A stretch of DNA of 64,000 nucleotides. It comes from Aliisedimentitalea scapharcae (GTDB lineage: Bacteria > Pseudomonadota > Alphaproteobacteria > Rhodobacterales > Rhodobacteraceae). The position numbers were made by a program, and so were the translations under genes. The stretch spans positions 1,364,001 through 1,428,000 of the forward strand of contig NZ_CP123584.1 in the NCBI RefSeq assembly GCF_045277565.1, read 5' to 3'. Numbering within the stretch: position 1 is the first letter of the stretch; every line of letters begins with the position of its first letter. Positions 45,542-55,175 of the stretch are shown in pieces. The notes under the pieces were generated by a model that saw nothing but the letters and a program-made list of their open reading frames with translations, did not search any database and was not told the DNA's origin.

Positions 45542-46519
45542 ATGTTGGATCAAAGCACCTTGCGCACGGACTGGACACGCGAAGAAGCGGAGAAGATCTA
45601 TAACCAGCCGTTCATGGATCTGCTCTTTCAGGCCCATACGGTTCACCGGCAGCATTTTGACCCCAATCAGGTGCAGAAATCCAAGTTGCTGAGCATCAAG
45701 ACCGGCGGCTGCGCCGAAGATTGTGCCTATTGCTCTCAGTCGGCGCGCAATGGCGCGCAGCTGTCCGCTTCGAAACTGATCGAGGTCGAGCGGGTGATCG
45801 CCGAGGCGAAGAAGGCCAGGGATGGCGGGGCAACCCGGTATTGCATGGGGGCTGCCTGGCGGTCGCCCAAAGATCGCGACATGGCCGCGCTCGAGGCGAT
45901 GATCGAAGGGGTCAAAGGCCTGGGAATGGAAACCTGCATGACGTTGGGCATGTTGGACGACAACCAGGTGTTTCGTCTGCGCGATGCGGGGCTGGATTAC
46001 TACAACCACAATATCGACACCTCGGAGCGCTATTATTCCGAGATCATCACCACACGTACGTTTGCCGACAGGATCGACACGTTGAACCGGGTGCGCGAGG
46101 CGGGAATGAAGGTCTGTGCCGGTGGTATCGTCGGAATGGGTGAACAGCAGATGGACCGGGTCGATATGCTCTTGGCTCTGGCAACGCTGGAGGAACATCC
46201 CGATTCCGTTCCGGTCAACATGCTGATCCCGATTGCGGATACGCCGCTGGCCGATGTAAAGCCGCTGGATCCGATCGAATTTGTGCGCACTATTGCTCTT
46301 GCGCGGATCCTGATGCCGAAATCGCATGTGCGCCTGTCTGCAGGCCGGACTGACATGACAGACGAACTGCAGGCCATGTGCGTGTTCGCCGGAGCGAATT
46401 CCATCTTTGTGGGCGACACGTTGCTGACCGCAGACAACCCCGAAGAAGACAAGGACAGTCAGCTGTTTGCCCGTCTGGGCCTGGAGGCGATGAACGTGGG
46501 GTGCGACGGGTCGCGATGA
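45542..46519 (+). CDS. bioB: Biotin synthase
   Basis: A 325-residue radical SAM enzyme that inserts sulfur into dethiobiotin. The iron-sulfur motif CAEDCAYC gives Cys57, Cys61 and Cys64; also seen are YNHNIDTSERYY and GGIVGMGEQ blocks. ATG 45542 has GGAG 11 nt upstream. First gene of bioBFDAGC; the stop overlaps bioF (ATGA). Probably repressed by BioR. Confidence 0.97.
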   Translation: MLDQSTLRTDWTREEAEKIYNQPFMDLLFQAHTVHRQHFDPNQVQKSKLLSIKTGGCAEDCAYCSQSARNGAQLSASKLIEVERVIAEAKKARDGGATRYCMGAAWRSPKDRDMAALEAMIEGVKGLGMETCMTLGMLDDNQVFRLRDAGLDYYNHNIDTSERYYSEIITTRTFADRIDTLNRVREAGMKVCAGGIVGMGEQQMDRVDMLLALATLEEHPDSVPVNMLIPIADTPLADVKPLDPIEFVRTIALARILMPKSHVRLSAGRTDMTDELQAMCVFAGANSIFVGDTLLTADNPEEDKDSQLFARLGLEAMNVGCDGSR

Positions 46520-47655
46520 CCGGCTTTGCCCGCCATGAACGCGCTCTGGATGCGCTGAAGACACGCGGACGCTATCGGCAGTTGGCACCGCGGGCCGGGC
46601 ATGATTTTGCGTCAAACGATTATCTGGGATTGGCCGGGTCGGACCTGATGCGTCAGGCGGCAGGCGATGCATTGGCCCGTGGGGTTCCGGTTGGGGCCGG
46701 TGGGTCGCGCCTGTTGCGGGGCAATGCCAGCGAACATGTGCTGCTCGAAACCGAAGCAGCGGCGTTCTTTGGGACTGAGGCCACGTTGTTCATGGGTGGT
46801 GGGTTCAATGCCAATCTGGCAATCTTTTCGACCCTGCCACAGCAGGGCGATCTGGTCCTGCATGACGCGTTGATCCATGCCAGCACTCATGACGGAATGC
46901 GGCTTGGGCGTGCCGAGCGCCGCAGCTTTGCCCACAATGACGTAGACGCCTGTCGACAGGAAATCGAAACCTGGCGCGCCGCGGGCGGCCGGGGGCAGAT
47001 CTGGATCGCTGTCGAGGCGCTCTATTCCATGGAGGGCGATATTGCGCCGCTGTCCGACCTATCGGATCTGGCCCAACTCGAAGACGCAGTTCTGGTCGTC
47101 GACGAGGCGCATTCGACAGGCGTTTTCGGGAAAATGGGCCGGGGGTTGGCCCATGAAATCGCCCCTCTGCCAAATGTTCTGTCCTTGCATACCTGTGGCA
47201 AGGCTTTGGGCGTGTCCGGCGCGCTGATCTGTGGGCAATCCGTGTTGATCGAAACTCTGGTGAACAAGGCGCGGGCCTTTATCTTTGCCACTGCGCCGTC
47301 GCCTCTGAATGCGGCGTTGGTTCGGGCGGCATTGCGGGACCTTCAGGACAACCCGGAGCGTCGTGCACAGGTTTGGGTCGGGATCCACCATGCCTGGGCC
47401 GAAGCCGAAAGATTGTGTGGTCTGACCGGATTTCAAAGCCAGATCATGCCAGTGATCATTGGCGATGACAAAGCCACGATGCAGGTCGCGGCTGCGTTGC
47501 AGGAACAGGGGCACGACATTCGCGGCATTCGTCCGCCGACAGTGCCGCGTGGCACGTCACGGTTGCGGATTTCGATCACGCCGAACACGTCTTCAAATGT
47601 CATCACTCGGGCGTTTGGCGATCTGGTGCCGCTGATACAAGGGGTTTTTGCATGA
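46516..47655 (+). CDS. bioF: 8-amino-7-oxononanoate synthase
   Basis: A 379-residue PLP enzyme of the alpha-oxoamine synthase family that condenses pimeloyl thioester with alanine. DEAHSTG at 196-202 and PLP Lys229 in HTCGKALGVSGA. ATG 46516 overlaps the bioB stop. Confidence 0.93.
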   Translation: MTGFARHERALDALKTRGRYRQLAPRAGHDFASNDYLGLAGSDLMRQAAGDALARGVPVGAGGSRLLRGNASEHVLLETEAAAFFGTEATLFMGGGFNANLAIFSTLPQQGDLVLHDALIHASTHDGMRLGRAERRSFAHNDVDACRQEIETWRAAGGRGQIWIAVEALYSMEGDIAPLSDLSDLAQLEDAVLVVDEAHSTGVFGKMGRGLAHEIAPLPNVLSLHTCGKALGVSGALICGQSVLIETLVNKARAFIFATAPSPLNAALVRAALRDLQDNPERRAQVWVGIHHAWAEAERLCGLTGFQSQIMPVIIGDDKATMQVAAALQEQGHDIRGIRPPTVPRGTSRLRISITPNTSSNVITRAFGDLVPLIQGVFA

Positions 47656-48278
47656 ACGCGCTTATCGTGACCGGCACCGATACCGGCATTGGCAAAACCA
47701 TTTTTTCCGCCGGATTGGTGGACGCGCTGCAAGCCGTTTACTGGAAGCCGGTGCAATCCGGGTTGGAGGAAGAAACCGACAGCCAGATTGTGGCCCGCCT
47801 GTCCGGTCGCCCTGTTCTGCCCGAAGGTTGCCTGCTGACGCTGCCCGCCTCGCCGCATTTGTCGGCCGAAGCCGAAGGGGTGGAAATTGACCCCAATACC
47901 TTGGATTTGCCACAAACCGACGCGGTTCTGGTGGCCGAAGGGGCCGGGGGGGTCATGGTGCCTTTGAACCGGGATGTTCTGTATCTGGATCTGTTTGCCA
48001 ACTGGGGGGCACCGGTGATCCTGTGCGCCCGCACACAGCTCGGCACGATCAACCACACATTACTGTCGCTTCAGGCGCTAAAGATTGCGGGATGTGACGT
48101 TGTTGGTGTTGTCTTTATCGGTGATCCCGAACCGGACGTTGAACAGACCATTGTCGATTTTGGCGGTGTGCCGCGACTGGGACGGCTGCCCATGCTGTCC
48201 GACCTGACACCGCAAACTCTGAGAGCCGCCTTCTCTGGTGCCATCGACATGACCGTCATACGCGAGGCCCTGAAATGA
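47652..48278 (+). CDS. bioD: Dethiobiotin synthetase
   Basis: A 208-residue P-loop enzyme, GTDTGIGKT at 8-16. Closes the ureido ring of dethiobiotin using ATP and CO2. VAEGAGGVMVPL is the conserved second block. ATGA overlaps with bioF and with bioA. Confidence 0.95.
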   Translation: MNALIVTGTDTGIGKTIFSAGLVDALQAVYWKPVQSGLEEETDSQIVARLSGRPVLPEGCLLTLPASPHLSAEAEGVEIDPNTLDLPQTDAVLVAEGAGGVMVPLNRDVLYLDLFANWGAPVILCARTQLGTINHTLLSLQALKIAGCDVVGVVFIGDPEPDVEQTIVDFGGVPRLGRLPMLSDLTPQTLRAAFSGAIDMTVIREALK

Positions 48279-49573
48279 GTGTGTCCGATCTGACCCCGCT
48301 GGAATTTGACCAGAAACACCTGTGGCACCCTTATACCAATGTGGTCAAACCCGGTCCGACCTTTGTGGTCAAGGAAAGCGAAGGGATGTACATCACGCTG
48401 GATGATGGCACCCGGTTGATCGACGCGATGTCCTCGTGGTGGTGCATGATGCATGGCCATCGCAACCCGGCGATTACCCATGCGATCCATCGCCAACTCG
48501 ACACGCTGCCGCATGTGATGTTCGGGGGGTTGACCCATGATCCGGCGATAGATCTGGGCCGCAAATTGCTGGAGGTCTCGCCCGACAGCCTGACCCGCAT
48601 TTTTTATTGCGACAGCGGGTCCGTTTCCGTTGAGGTGGCGATGAAAATGGCGGTGCAGTACCAGCACGCCATGGGGTTTGTGGGCCGCAGTCAGTTTGCC
48701 ACCATCCGATCAGGCTATCACGGGGACACCTGGAAGGCGATGAGCGTCTGTGATCCCGATACCGGCATGCACCACCTGTTCCAAGGAGCGTTGAGCGTTC
48801 AGCATTTTGTGTCACGCCCGCCGATCCGTATCAACGAAGATTGGACCGACGACCCGGCCCGCAACGGTTTGGCTGAACTGCGCCAGGTGCTGGAGGCCAG
48901 CGCCGACAAAATCGCCGGTTTCATTCTGGAACCTGTGGTGCAGGGCACCGGTGGCATGTATTTCTATCACCCCGAATTCTTGAATCAGGCCCGTGCCCTG
49001 TGTGATGAGTTGGGCATTCTGCTGATCTTTGACGAAATCGCCACGGGCTTTGGCCGCACGGGAGAGCTGTTCGCGACCGGGTTCTGTAATGTGGAACCGG
49101 ACATCCTTTGCTTGGGCAAGGGTCTGACCGGTGGGCATATCTCATTCGCGACCACCATGACCAATGACCGCGTGGCCGAAGGCGTGGGTGGCGGCAACCC
49201 CGGCATCTTCATGCATGGGCCGACCTATATGGCCAACCCGCTGGCCTGTGCTGCGGCCAAGGCCTCGCTGGATCTGTTGACCGGGCAGGACTGGAAGGGG
49301 ACGGTAGGGGCCGTTGCCGAACAGATGAAGGCCGAATTGGCACCGGCACGCAGCTATGAAAACGTCGCAGACGTCAGAGTTTTGGGTGCCATTGGTGTCA
49401 TCGAGATGAAACACCGCGTGTCTGCGGATGAGGCCCACGCCCGCGCCCGCGAGATGGGCGTGTTCCTGCGCCCCTTTGGCACCAATGTCTACACTATGCC
49501 GCCCTTTATCACGACGCCGGATCAGCTGAGCGAAATAACCGCCGGAATGCTGCGCCTGGCGCGGGAGCTGTAA
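48275..49573 (+). CDS. bioA: Adenosylmethionine-8-amino-7-oxononanoate aminotransferase
   Basis: A 432-residue class III aminotransferase. Opens LEFDQKHLWHPYTNV as expected for BioA; FDEIATGFGRTG and PLP Lys282 in LGKGLTGGH. ATGA overlap with bioD; a 2-bp gap to bioG. Confidence 0.96.
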   Translation: MSVSDLTPLEFDQKHLWHPYTNVVKPGPTFVVKESEGMYITLDDGTRLIDAMSSWWCMMHGHRNPAITHAIHRQLDTLPHVMFGGLTHDPAIDLGRKLLEVSPDSLTRIFYCDSGSVSVEVAMKMAVQYQHAMGFVGRSQFATIRSGYHGDTWKAMSVCDPDTGMHHLFQGALSVQHFVSRPPIRINEDWTDDPARNGLAELRQVLEASADKIAGFILEPVVQGTGGMYFYHPEFLNQARALCDELGILLIFDEIATGFGRTGELFATGFCNVEPDILCLGKGLTGGHISFATTMTNDRVAEGVGGGNPGIFMHGPTYMANPLACAAAKASLDLLTGQDWKGTVGAVAEQMKAELAPARSYENVADVRVLGAIGVIEMKHRVSADEAHARAREMGVFLRPFGTNVYTMPPFITTPDQLSEITAGMLRLAREL

Positions 49574-49575
49574 TC

Positions 49576-50202
49576 ATGCAGGAAGAGTGGGTCAGCAAAA
49601 CAGGTGCAAAACGCGTTTTGGTGGTCTTTGGCGGTTGGGCCATCGGCCCCGAACCCTTTGTCCATCTGGCGCAGGATTGCGATCTGCTGTTCGTCAGCGA
49701 CTATCGTGAACTCGATTGGACCCCCAAGGGGTTGGACGCCTATGAAGAGCGTATCCTGCTGGCCTGGTCCTTTGGGGTGGCGGGCTATGCGCATTGGCAG
49801 GACGGGCGTGCAGACCCGTTTACCCGCAAGATTGCGGTCAATGGCACGCTGACCCCGGCAGACCGGCGCATGGGCATTCCGCCGATGATTTATTCCAAGA
49901 CCCAAAACGGGTTGTCCGCAGAGTCATTTCAAAGCTTCGTTGCGCGGGTTTTTGATGCGCCTCAACCGCCCTTGCAGATTGATATTGCGGCGCGTCAGGC
50001 CGAATTGGCTGCGGTTCAATCCCGCGCGACGCCGGGCAAAGTGATGTTTCACCGGGTCTGGATCAGCACCGGAGACCGCATCTTTCCGCCGGCCAATCTG
50101 GATCGGGCCTGGGCCGGGCAAAGCAGCGTCATTCGGTATATGACCGATGCCCCTCATGCCCCGTTTGATCGTTTTGACAGGGTAGAGGCGCTGTGGACAT
50201 GA
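49576..50202 (+). CDS. bioG: Pimeloyl-ACP methyl ester esterase, BioG type
   Basis: A 208-residue alpha/beta hydrolase of the DUF452/BioG family. Nucleophile Ser65 in AWSFGVAG. It removes the methyl ester that masks the growing pimeloyl chain, replacing BioH. Its pairing with bioC and position after bioA support the assignment. Confidence 0.85.
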   Translation: MQEEWVSKTGAKRVLVVFGGWAIGPEPFVHLAQDCDLLFVSDYRELDWTPKGLDAYEERILLAWSFGVAGYAHWQDGRADPFTRKIAVNGTLTPADRRMGIPPMIYSKTQNGLSAESFQSFVARVFDAPQPPLQIDIAARQAELAAVQSRATPGKVMFHRVWISTGDRIFPPANLDRAWAGQSSVIRYMTDAPHAPFDRFDRVEALWT

Positions 50203-50987
50203 GAGATTTTTCGCCCCCCTCGTCGCCTCCGGCATCTCGCGTCCGCCAAAGCTTTTGCCGGGGTCTGAGTTCTTATCACCAATCGGCATCGGTTCAGGCA
50301 GATATCGCACGAAACTTGGCAGATATGGTCGTCACGCACCGCGGAGCGCAGGCGGTTGGTCGGTGTCTCGAATTTGGATGCGGGACCGGGCATTTGACCC
50401 GGGCGCTGGTTGATCGACTGTCGATTGCGGATCTGGCGCTGAACGATCTGGTGGGTGACTGTGAGCCCCATGTCATGGCAAGGCTGCCTGCCGGGCAAAG
50501 GGCCCGGTTTCACGCTGGCCCGGTCGAGCGGCTGGATCCGGAGGGGACGTTCGATCTGATCGCCTCGGCGTCGGTTGTACAGTGGATCCCGGACCATCGG
50601 TGCCTTTTGCGGGATCTGTCGAACCGACTGGAACCGGGCGGGTGGATTGCGCTCAGCGGGTTTGGGCAGGACCAGTTTGGCGAACTTCAGGCGTTGGGAT
50701 CTTCGGCCAGTGCGCCGGGGTATCGCAATGCAGGCGACTGGGCCGCGATGGTACCACAGGGGATGGCGCTGATGGCGACCCGTCAGATACAGACCCGCAT
50801 GTATTTTCCGACGGTCCGCGCTGTGTTGCGTCATCTTCGCGAGACGGGGGTGAATGGAAATGCCCAGGGCGGTTGGAGCCGGGCCCGGTTGCAAAAGTTC
50901 GAGCAGGATTATGACGCACAGTTTGGCACGGCGCAGGGGTTGCCGCTGACGTATGATGCGGTCTGGATGCTGGCACGCAAGATCTAA
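50199..50987 (+). CDS. bioC: Malonyl-ACP O-methyltransferase
   Basis: A 262-residue class I methyltransferase. SAM motif LEFGCGTGHLT at 57-67. It opens pimelate synthesis by methylating malonyl-ACP. ATG 50199 overlaps the bioG stop (ATGA). Its TAA shares three bases with the stop of thiD on the other strand. Confidence 0.85.
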   Translation: MRDFSPPSSPPASRVRQSFCRGLSSYHQSASVQADIARNLADMVVTHRGAQAVGRCLEFGCGTGHLTRALVDRLSIADLALNDLVGDCEPHVMARLPAGQRARFHAGPVERLDPEGTFDLIASASVVQWIPDHRCLLRDLSNRLEPGGWIALSGFGQDQFGELQALGSSASAPGYRNAGDWAAMVPQGMALMATRQIQTRMYFPTVRAVLRHLRETGVNGNAQGGWSRARLQKFEQDYDAQFGTAQGLPLTYDAVWMLARKI

Positions 50988-51700
50988 CAGGCCAACCAGG
51001 TCTGAACATGGGTCTTGGCGGATCGGCAGGCGGTGCTCAACGAGTGACCGCGGCCCAGCCCACAGGCAATTGCCGTCGCCAGGGTACATCCGGTGCCCCG
51101 CTTTTGGACAGCCAGCCGCGGGGCGCGCAACAGGGTGTTTCCGTCGTGTTCAAACAATTGGTCAATGCTTTCGGGCCCTGTATCATGCCCGCCCTTGACC
51201 AGAACACCCGGACACCCCTGTTGGTGCAGGGCGCGAACCTGTGTTGGGATCCCGGCGGCGGGCAGACCTGACAACTGGGTTAGCTCATCAAGGTTTGGCG
51301 TGACCACACGCACCAGTGACATCAGGTCCCGCAACAGGACCCGCATGCCGGCCTGAGTCAAGAGTGATCCGCCCGATGTGGCCCGTAAGACTGGGTCCAG
51401 AACGATGGGCAACCCGGTAGGAGCGAGCGAGTCTGCCACGGCTTTGACACTCTCGCCATTGCCGAGCATTCCAATCTTGATGGCCGTTATGTCCACGCTG
51501 TCCAGCGCGGCAACAATCTGTGCCCGGATCAGGTCCGGTGGCATCGGCTGGATCCTGTGCAATGCGCCATGGGTCTGGGCTGTGACGGCGGTAACAACCG
51601 GGCAGACCGAAACGCCAAACGCCTGAGCAGTGGCGATGTCACGGCTTAATCCCGCGCCACCGCTGCTGTCGGTGCCCGCGATAACCAACAAATGCGTCAC
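50984..51700 (-). CDS. thiD: Hydroxymethylpyrimidine/phosphomethylpyrimidine kinase
   Basis: A 238-residue ribokinase-fold enzyme: VIAGTDSSGGAGLSRDIATA at the start, PIVLDPVLRATSGG in the middle and KRGTGCTLATAIACGLGRG near the end. Phosphorylates HMP and HMP-P for thiamine synthesis. The GTG start at 51700 overlaps the thiF stop (GTGA); longer readings lie inside thiF. Last gene of thiCOSGEFD. Confidence 0.92.
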   Translation of the reverse strand: MTHLLVIAGTDSSGGAGLSRDIATAQAFGVSVCPVVTAVTAQTHGALHRIQPMPPDLIRAQIVAALDSVDITAIKIGMLGNGESVKAVADSLAPTGLPIVLDPVLRATSGGSLLTQAGMRVLLRDLMSLVRVVTPNLDELTQLSGLPAAGIPTQVRALHQQGCPGVLVKGGHDTGPESIDQLFEHDGNTLLRAPRLAVQKRGTGCTLATAIACGLGRGHSLSTACRSAKTHVQTWLAC

Positions 51701-52665
51701 ACAACATCTCCATCTGCCATCAGGGCAATGTCCGTAAAGCCACGCTGTTGCAACTGGCGACCGGCACGCCAGGCCCGCAGCCCGCTGCGGCAGCGCAGGA
51801 TGATGCGATGCCGGGTCGAGAAGGTGGCATCGGCCATGGCATCGGGCGCGATCCGTCGTGCTGAATCGATTGCCATCTCTGGAACCTCGCAGGTGGGGCG
51901 CAATTCGACCAGCTGATCCTCGGGTTTGACATCCTGTAGGGCCACAAAGGGCATCTGCCGGTCCGGCTCGGGTGCCCCAAGAAACGAGAATTGCCCCAAT
52001 TGCATGGTAGCGAGATCCAGCGTTGCCATTGTGCCCAATGGCGAAGGGTCGCACGCCAGCAGCACCCGCAGCGCCATTTGGGCTTGCAAGGATCCAATCA
52101 CCCCGACCACCGGTCCCAAAACCCCGGCAGTGGCACAAGAGGCGGCGTGTTCGGGGAGATCCGGGAACACGGCTCTCAGGCTGGGTGCCTGACAGCAGAA
52201 CCCGCCGACATAGCCGGATTGCCCCAGGGCCGACGCCGAGATCAGCGGTTTACCCTGGGACAGACAGGTATCCGACAGGATATAGGACACTGCAAAACTG
52301 TCAGCCGCGTCAATCACCAGATCAGAGAGCGCAACCGCTGTGTGGGCATTTGCAGGCGTCAAAGCACAGATGCGGGGATGCAGGCGCAGATCGGGTTGGG
52401 CCGCCAACAGATGCGCCTGTGCCGCCTGTGCCTTGGGGTGCCCGATGTCGGTTATTCGATACAGGGGCTGACGGTGCAGATTGCCTTCTTCAACCAGATC
52501 GGGATCGAACAGGGTGATTTCGCCAACCCCGGCACCGGCCAGATATTGCAAAACTGGACAGCCCAGCCCCCCGGCACCGACCACCAGCACATGCGCGTCC
52601 GCCAATCGGGCCTGACCGATTTGGCCGACGTCGGGCAAGAGCATCTGACGGGCATAGCGGTTCAT
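51697..52665 (-). CDS. thiF: ThiF/MoeB-type adenylyltransferase with rhodanese domain
   Basis: A 322-residue E1-like enzyme that adenylates the ThiS C-terminus. Nucleotide motif GAGGLGCPVLQYLAGAGVG, then CATAGVLGPVVG. The C-terminal about 70 residues are rhodanese-like with active Cys in ILRCRSGLRAW, so sulfur transfer is fused to adenylation. The first zinc CxxC pair usual in MoeB/ThiF is missing (APSLRAVFP instead of a CxxC segment). ATG 52665 overlaps thiE (ATGA). Confidence 0.88.
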   Translation of the reverse strand: MNRYARQMLLPDVGQIGQARLADAHVLVVGAGGLGCPVLQYLAGAGVGEITLFDPDLVEEGNLHRQPLYRITDIGHPKAQAAQAHLLAAQPDLRLHPRICALTPANAHTAVALSDLVIDAADSFAVSYILSDTCLSQGKPLISASALGQSGYVGGFCCQAPSLRAVFPDLPEHAASCATAGVLGPVVGVIGSLQAQMALRVLLACDPSPLGTMATLDLATMQLGQFSFLGAPEPDRQMPFVALQDVKPEDQLVELRPTCEVPEMAIDSARRIAPDAMADATFSTRHRIILRCRSGLRAWRAGRQLQQRGFTDIALMADGDVV

Positions 52666-53273
52666 GCCGGTGCCACCTGCGGAGCACAGGCAGCGATCCA
52701 GTCCCGCGTCCTTGCCTCGGGGTTTTGTGCCATCTGGATATCCATGACCACTGCGGCGCTGTCGGCTCCGGCGGCAAAGACACCGGGCAAACGGTCCGGC
52801 GTCAACCCCCCGATGGCCACCAGGGGCGTACGCCCGGCCATCTGTTTCCACCGGCCCACCCGTTCCAGTCCCTGGGGTCCCCATTTCATCTTTTTCAGCA
52901 AAGTGGGATAGACCGGTCCCAGCGCCACATAGGCCGGATCTTGGGTCAGTGCCCGATCCAGTTCAGTCTCGTCATGTGTCGACAGACCGATATGCACTCC
53001 GGCCCGCCGCAACGCGCCCAAATCGGCATTGTCCATGTCTTCCTGTCCCAGATGCACGAAGGAACAGCGCAGGTCCAGCGCGAGGTCCCAATAGTCGTTC
53101 ACCACCAGTTGCGCGCCATGAACGGCACAAAAATCGCGGGCACGGGTGATCTGGCGGCGGACCTCGGCCTTGGGCTGGTCCTTGATCCGCAGTTGCACCA
53201 GTTTCACACCGTGAGGTACCAGCAGCTCCAACCGGCCCACATGGCCGACAATCAAATAAAACCGTTCCATCAT
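52662..53273 (-). CDS. thiE: Thiamine phosphate synthase
   Basis: A 203-residue TIM-barrel enzyme that joins HMP-PP and thiazole phosphate. VQLRIKDQ, LVVNDYWDLAL, VHLGQEDM and ALGPVYPTLLKK correspond to ThiE blocks. Two tandem ATGs (53273 and 53270) overlap the thiG stop. Confidence 0.88.
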   Translation of the reverse strand: MMERFYLIVGHVGRLELLVPHGVKLVQLRIKDQPKAEVRRQITRARDFCAVHGAQLVVNDYWDLALDLRCSFVHLGQEDMDNADLGALRRAGVHIGLSTHDETELDRALTQDPAYVALGPVYPTLLKKMKWGPQGLERVGRWKQMAGRTPLVAIGGLTPDRLPGVFAAGADSAAVVMDIQMAQNPEARTRDWIAACAPQVAPA

Positions 53274-54037
53274 GCCAACTCTGCCAGTCCCAGGATTGGG
53301 GTTGAGGGCACGGCCATGTCGCGCCGTTCCATTGGGCTGGCGCTGAACCCGGCACGGCCAGCGTCGATGGCGGCTGCCATGGCTTGGGCCATTTGCACAG
53401 GATCGCCCGCTTTGGCCACGGCTGTATTCAGCAGAACCGCGTCCATGCCCAGTTCCATTGCCTGCACTGCATCCGAAGGGCGCCCGATCCCGGCATCCAC
53501 GATCAATGGAATATCAGGGAAATGGGCCCGCATTGCGCGCAGAGCGTCCGGGTTGCGTAGCCCCTGACCGGACCCGATGGGTGCCCCCCAGGGCATCAGC
53601 ACCTCACACCCCGCCTGAACCAGCTTTTCCCCCACCACCAGGTCGTCGGTGGTATAGGGAAACACCTGAAAACCATCGTCGCACAGGATCCGCGCGGATT
53701 CGACCAGCGCAAAGACATCCGGTTGCAGGCTGTCGGAATGTCCGATCACTTCCAGCTTGATCCAATTGGTGCCAAAAACTTCGCGCGCCATATGGGCTGT
53801 GGTCACGGCTTCCTGCACCGAATGGCACCCTGCGGTGTTGGGCAGGATGCGTGTGCCGGTGTCGCGCAGCATGTCCCAGAACCCCGCGCCCGAGCCATCA
53901 GCCGCTTCACGGCGCAAGCTGACGGTAACGATCTGGGTGCCACTGGCACGGATTGCGTCGACCAGTATTGCGGGAGAGGGGTATTGCGCCGTTCCCAGAA
54001 GTAAGCGTGACTGAATTTGGTGTCCGTAAAGTAGCAT
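53270..54037 (-). CDS. thiG: Thiazole synthase
   Basis: A 255-residue enzyme building the thiazole ring. Schiff-base Lys in NWIKLEVIG, and LMPWGAPIGSGQG, VDAGIGRPSDA and LLNTAVAKA blocks. AAGGGGGATG precedes ATG 54037; 3-bp gap after thiS. Confidence 0.95.
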   Translation of the reverse strand: MLLYGHQIQSRLLLGTAQYPSPAILVDAIRASGTQIVTVSLRREAADGSGAGFWDMLRDTGTRILPNTAGCHSVQEAVTTAHMAREVFGTNWIKLEVIGHSDSLQPDVFALVESARILCDDGFQVFPYTTDDLVVGEKLVQAGCEVLMPWGAPIGSGQGLRNPDALRAMRAHFPDIPLIVDAGIGRPSDAVQAMELGMDAVLLNTAVAKAGDPVQMAQAMAAAIDAGRAGFSASPMERRDMAVPSTPILGLAELA

Positions 54038-54040
54038 TTT

Positions 54041-54238
54041 TCATCCCCCTTGCATGGGTGCCAGCACTTCGAGCCGGTCACCGTTGGACAGGGGGGTGCC
54101 TGCGCGGGCTTCACGCGGAATGAACTGACCGTTCAGGGCGGTGGCGATGGCGGGGCTGGTATATCCGAGCTGGTGCAGTGCCTGTGCCAGGGTCGCGCCT
54201 GCTATCTCATGCGGTTGTGCGTTCACGATAATCTGCAT
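54041..54238 (-). CDS. thiS: Sulfur carrier protein
   Basis: A 65-residue ubiquitin-like protein ending in Gly-Gly (APMQGG), where sulfur is carried as thiocarboxylate. ATG 54238 has AGGA 8 nt upstream and lies 32 bp inside the end of thiO. Confidence 0.93.
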   Translation of the reverse strand: MQIIVNAQPHEIAGATLAQALHQLGYTSPAIATALNGQFIPREARAGTPLSNGDRLEVLAPMQGG

Positions 54239-55175
54239 CACTTGGTTCCTGAAAGAATTGCGTTGCCAGCTGGCCCGCCAGGGCGGGGGCCAGAAGAAAT
54301 CCGTGCCGGTAAAGCCCATTCAAATGGGTGGTGTCGCCAAGGTGTGTCAGGCGCGGAATATTGTCGGCAAATGCCGGGCGCAGACCAACGCCGGTTTCGA
54401 TCACACTGGCTTCACCCAGACCTGGGTGCAGGGTGAATGCAGCCCCCAGCAGTTCCAACATAGAGCGCACGGTGATGGGCCGCCATGAACTGCTTTCGAT
54501 CATGGTCGCGCCGATCATGTAAATCCCGTCCCCGCGGGGCACGAGATAAAGCGGAATGCGTGGGTGCAGCAGCCGCAGGGTGCGGGTGATCTGCACGTCC
54601 TTGGTTTCAATGATCGCCATTTCGCCGCGGATCGGACGCAGCCCGCTGAGACCCGAAGCCATGCCGCGACAATCCACATCCACCTGTGCTGGGGCAGGGG
54701 TCTCGTATCGGATGTCGACACCCGCCGCCAATACGGCATCGGTCAGGTCGATCAACGCCCGGCGCGGATCCAGGTGGGCTTCATCCTCAAAAAACAAACC
54801 GTCTGAAAATCGCCCCGCCAACGCCGGTTCCAGCGTGGCGATGTCGTCGCCTGTAACCCGGCGATGCTGTTGGGTGCGCTGGGCAAAGCGGGTCAGTTCA
54901 GCCCGGTCGCGGGGTGGGGTGACCACCAGCGTGCCTGCCCGAGTGACAGGAGTGAACTGCACCCACCAGTCGATGGCCCCGGCACCCAGCCGGACCACCT
55001 GCGCGTCGGCCGTTTCACCTTCGCACCAGGGGGCCAGCATCCCGCCGGCAAACCAGGAACAGGGGTTGTCAGCAGGCGCGGTGCCGGTTTCAAAAACCGT
55101 CACCTGTGCCCCCCGGCGCGCCAGTTCCCAGGCGCTGGCGAGGCCGGCAACGCCGGCCCCTGCGATGGTGATCAT
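54207..55175 (-). CDS. thiO: Glycine oxidase
   Basis: A 322-residue FAD enzyme: GAGVAGLASAWELARRGAQV at the N-terminus, then SWFAGGMLAPWCEGE and a C-terminal GLYRHGFLLAPALAG block. It supplies dehydroglycine for thiazole synthesis. ATG 55175 overlaps the thiC stop (ATGA). Confidence 0.9.
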   Translation of the reverse strand: MITIAGAGVAGLASAWELARRGAQVTVFETGTAPADNPCSWFAGGMLAPWCEGETADAQVVRLGAGAIDWWVQFTPVTRAGTLVVTPPRDRAELTRFAQRTQQHRRVTGDDIATLEPALAGRFSDGLFFEDEAHLDPRRALIDLTDAVLAAGVDIRYETPAPAQVDVDCRGMASGLSGLRPIRGEMAIIETKDVQITRTLRLLHPRIPLYLVPRGDGIYMIGATMIESSSWRPITVRSMLELLGAAFTLHPGLGEASVIETGVGLRPAFADNIPRLTHLGDTTHLNGLYRHGFLLAPALAGQLATQFFQEPSDADYRERTTA

